Shown here: piece after piece, positions 6,112 to 7,014 of the stretch | How the letters are laid out: every line of letters begins with the position of its first letter | Position numbering within the stretch: the stretch's first letter is position 1 | Source: Candidatus Parepulonipiscium sp. PG-Nun2H_MBin03 | GTDB lineage: Bacteria > Bacillota > Clostridia > Lachnospirales > Cellulosilyticaceae | DNA length: 7,014 bases | Reading direction: 5' to 3' | NCBI GenBank assembly: GCA_001995005.1 | Contig: MDJN01000202.1 | Coordinates: 1-7,014, forward strand | Made by a program: the position numbers and the translations under genes | The notes under the pieces: generated by a model | Told to the model about the DNA's origin: nothing | The model's database searches: none | The model's input: the letters and a program-made list of their open reading frames with translations, nothing else

Positions 6112-7014
6112 TTATTTAACTGGGAAACCTACCTTTTTTTGCACTTTACGCAGTGTCTTTTGTGCTAGATAATTTGCTCTATTTGCATTATCTTTTATAA
6201 TCTCATCAACATATGCCTTATCTTTTATCAACTCGTTATATTTTTGTTGTATCGGAGATAATTCACTTATAACAGCTTCTGCTACCCTAACTTTAAAATC
6301 CCCATATCCATGTGATGAAAACTCATTTTCTATCTGTTCATAATTATCGCCTGTTATTGCACTATATATACTCATTAAATTACTAATCCCAGGTTGATTT
6401 ATCGGATCATATTTTACCATAGCTATATTATCGGTAACTGCCCTTTTAAATTTTCGTATAATAGTGTCCGCATCATCCATTAAAAAGATTGTAGCATTTT
6501 TATCTTCTGTTGATTTGGACATTTTTTTGTTTGGCTCGCTTAGGCTCATAATTTTCGCCCCAACCTCACCTATATACGGCTCTGGTATAGTAAACACATC
6601 CCCATATATTGTATTAAATCTATCTGCAATATCACGTGTTAATTCTAGGTGTTGTTTTTGGTCAGCCCCAATAGGTACTAAATCGGTTTTAAACAACAAA
6701 ATATCTGCAGCCATAAGAGATGGATACGTATAAAGTCCAGCATTTATATTATCACTGTGTCTACTTGATTTATCCTTAAATTGAGTCATTCGGTTTAACT
6801 CACCCATGTACGTAAAACAATTTAATATCCATCCAAGCTCTGCATGTCCACTCACATGAGATTGGTAGTATATGATACTTTTTTTAGGATCCAATCCTGC
6901 TGCTATATATTGCACCAATAAATTACGTGAGTTTGCTCTAAGTTTGGCCGGGTCTTGTCTTACAGTAATCGCATGCATATCAACTATGCAATATAAACAG
7001 TTATATTCATCTTG
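6112..7014 (-). CDS. trpS: Tryptophanyl-tRNA synthetase (partial, 5' end beyond window)
   Basis: Class I aminoacyl-tRNA synthetase that joins tryptophan to tRNA-Trp using ATP. The reading frame stays open to the window edge, giving 300 residues plus stop. The first visible residues, QDEYNCLYCIVDMHAITVRQ, match the interior of the family, so the ATG at 6976-6978 is an internal Met and not the start. By comparison with the usual 325-340 residues, about 30-40 N-terminal residues, including the HIGH-like motif, are missing. Seen here: the TYMGELNRMTQFKDKS segment; TYPSLMAADILL and the GADQKQHLELTRDIA stretch, which shape the tryptophan pocket and dimer core; KMSKS encoded at 6511-6525; and a helical C-terminal anticodon-binding region. 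The residue after KMSKS is Thr where many homologues have Asp, a mild change. The PHP gene follows by 16 nt. Any trp-responsive leader would lie upstream, outside the window. Confidence 0.98.
   Translation of the reverse strand, partial: QDEYNCLYCIVDMHAITVRQDPAKLRANSRNLLVQYIAAGLDPKKSIIYYQSHVSGHAELGWILNCFTYMGELNRMTQFKDKSSRHSDNINAGLYTYPSLMAADILLFKTDLVPIGADQKQHLELTRDIADRFNTIYGDVFTIPEPYIGEVGAKIMSLSEPNKKMSKSTEDKNATIFLMDDADTIIRKFKRAVTDNIAMVKYDPINQPGISNLMSIYSAITGDNYEQIENEFSSHGYGDFKVRVAEAVISELSPIQQKYNELIKDKAYVDEIIKDNANRANYLAQKTLRKVQKKVGFPVK

Noticed and set aside
5297..6733. Plus-strand open frames at 5297-5479, 5512-5700, 5878-6172 and 6464-6733.
   Set aside because: They are antisense to yerC, the PHP gene and trpS and show no family motifs.
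6976..6978. ATG that would start a 288-residue TrpS.
   Set aside because: Codons upstream to the window edge stay in frame and encode conserved TrpRS sequence (EYNCLYCIVD), so this Met is internal and the gene is merely cut by the window.
1..7014. Search for a defence system, CRISPR array, insertion sequence, phage gene, tRNA or riboswitch.
   Set aside because: Six dense housekeeping genes on one strand fill the window; no repeats array, transposase or structured RNA was seen, and base and codon use look uniform.

Overview
The window is AT-rich (roughly a third G+C by eye) and codes entirely on the minus strand. In transcription order, from high to low coordinates, it carries trpS (5' end cut off by the window edge), a PHP-domain metallophosphatase, a YerC/TrpR-like regulator, the helicase gene pcrA, the NAD+-dependent ligase gene ligA, and hflX (3' end cut off). 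The base composition, the purine-rich Shine-Dalgarno sequences, the yerC-pcrA-ligA block (also found in Bacillus subtilis, as yerC-pcrB-pcrA-ligA) and a LigA variant I associate with Lachnospiraceae-type Clostridia all point to a low-GC Firmicute. A member or relative of the Lachnospirales is most likely, but the species cannot be named from this sequence.

Layout. Positions 6112-7014: tryptophanyl-tRNA synthetase, missing its N-terminus. Positions 5376-6095: YcdX-like PHP hydrolase with all nine predicted metal ligands, starting 16 nt after trpS. Positions 5324-5375: a 52-nt leader, the longest non-coding stretch here, with a short imperfect direct repeat and a small dyad. Positions 5030-5323: YerC-family helix-turn-helix protein. 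Positions 2825-5026: PcrA/UvrD helicase. Positions 905-2821: LigA. Positions 1-859: HflX GTPase, N-terminal two thirds.

The genes read as one compact, probably co-transcribed cluster. yerC, pcrA and ligA are separated by only 3 nt each, and the ribosome-binding sites of pcrA and ligA lie inside the last codons of the gene before, which suggests translational coupling. PcrA (unwinding in repair, replication-transcription conflicts) and LigA (nick sealing) act in the same DNA replication and repair processes. YerC may regulate the block or may simply sit beside it. TrpS and HflX belong to translation and ribosome maintenance, and the PHP enzyme is a phosphatase-like hydrolase of unknown substrate.

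I see no mobile element, CRISPR array, RNA gene, phage gene or defence module. There is no gene-free stretch over 300 bases. The most notable feature is the divergent active-site signature of LigA. I do not see a new multi-gene system; this is a housekeeping region.
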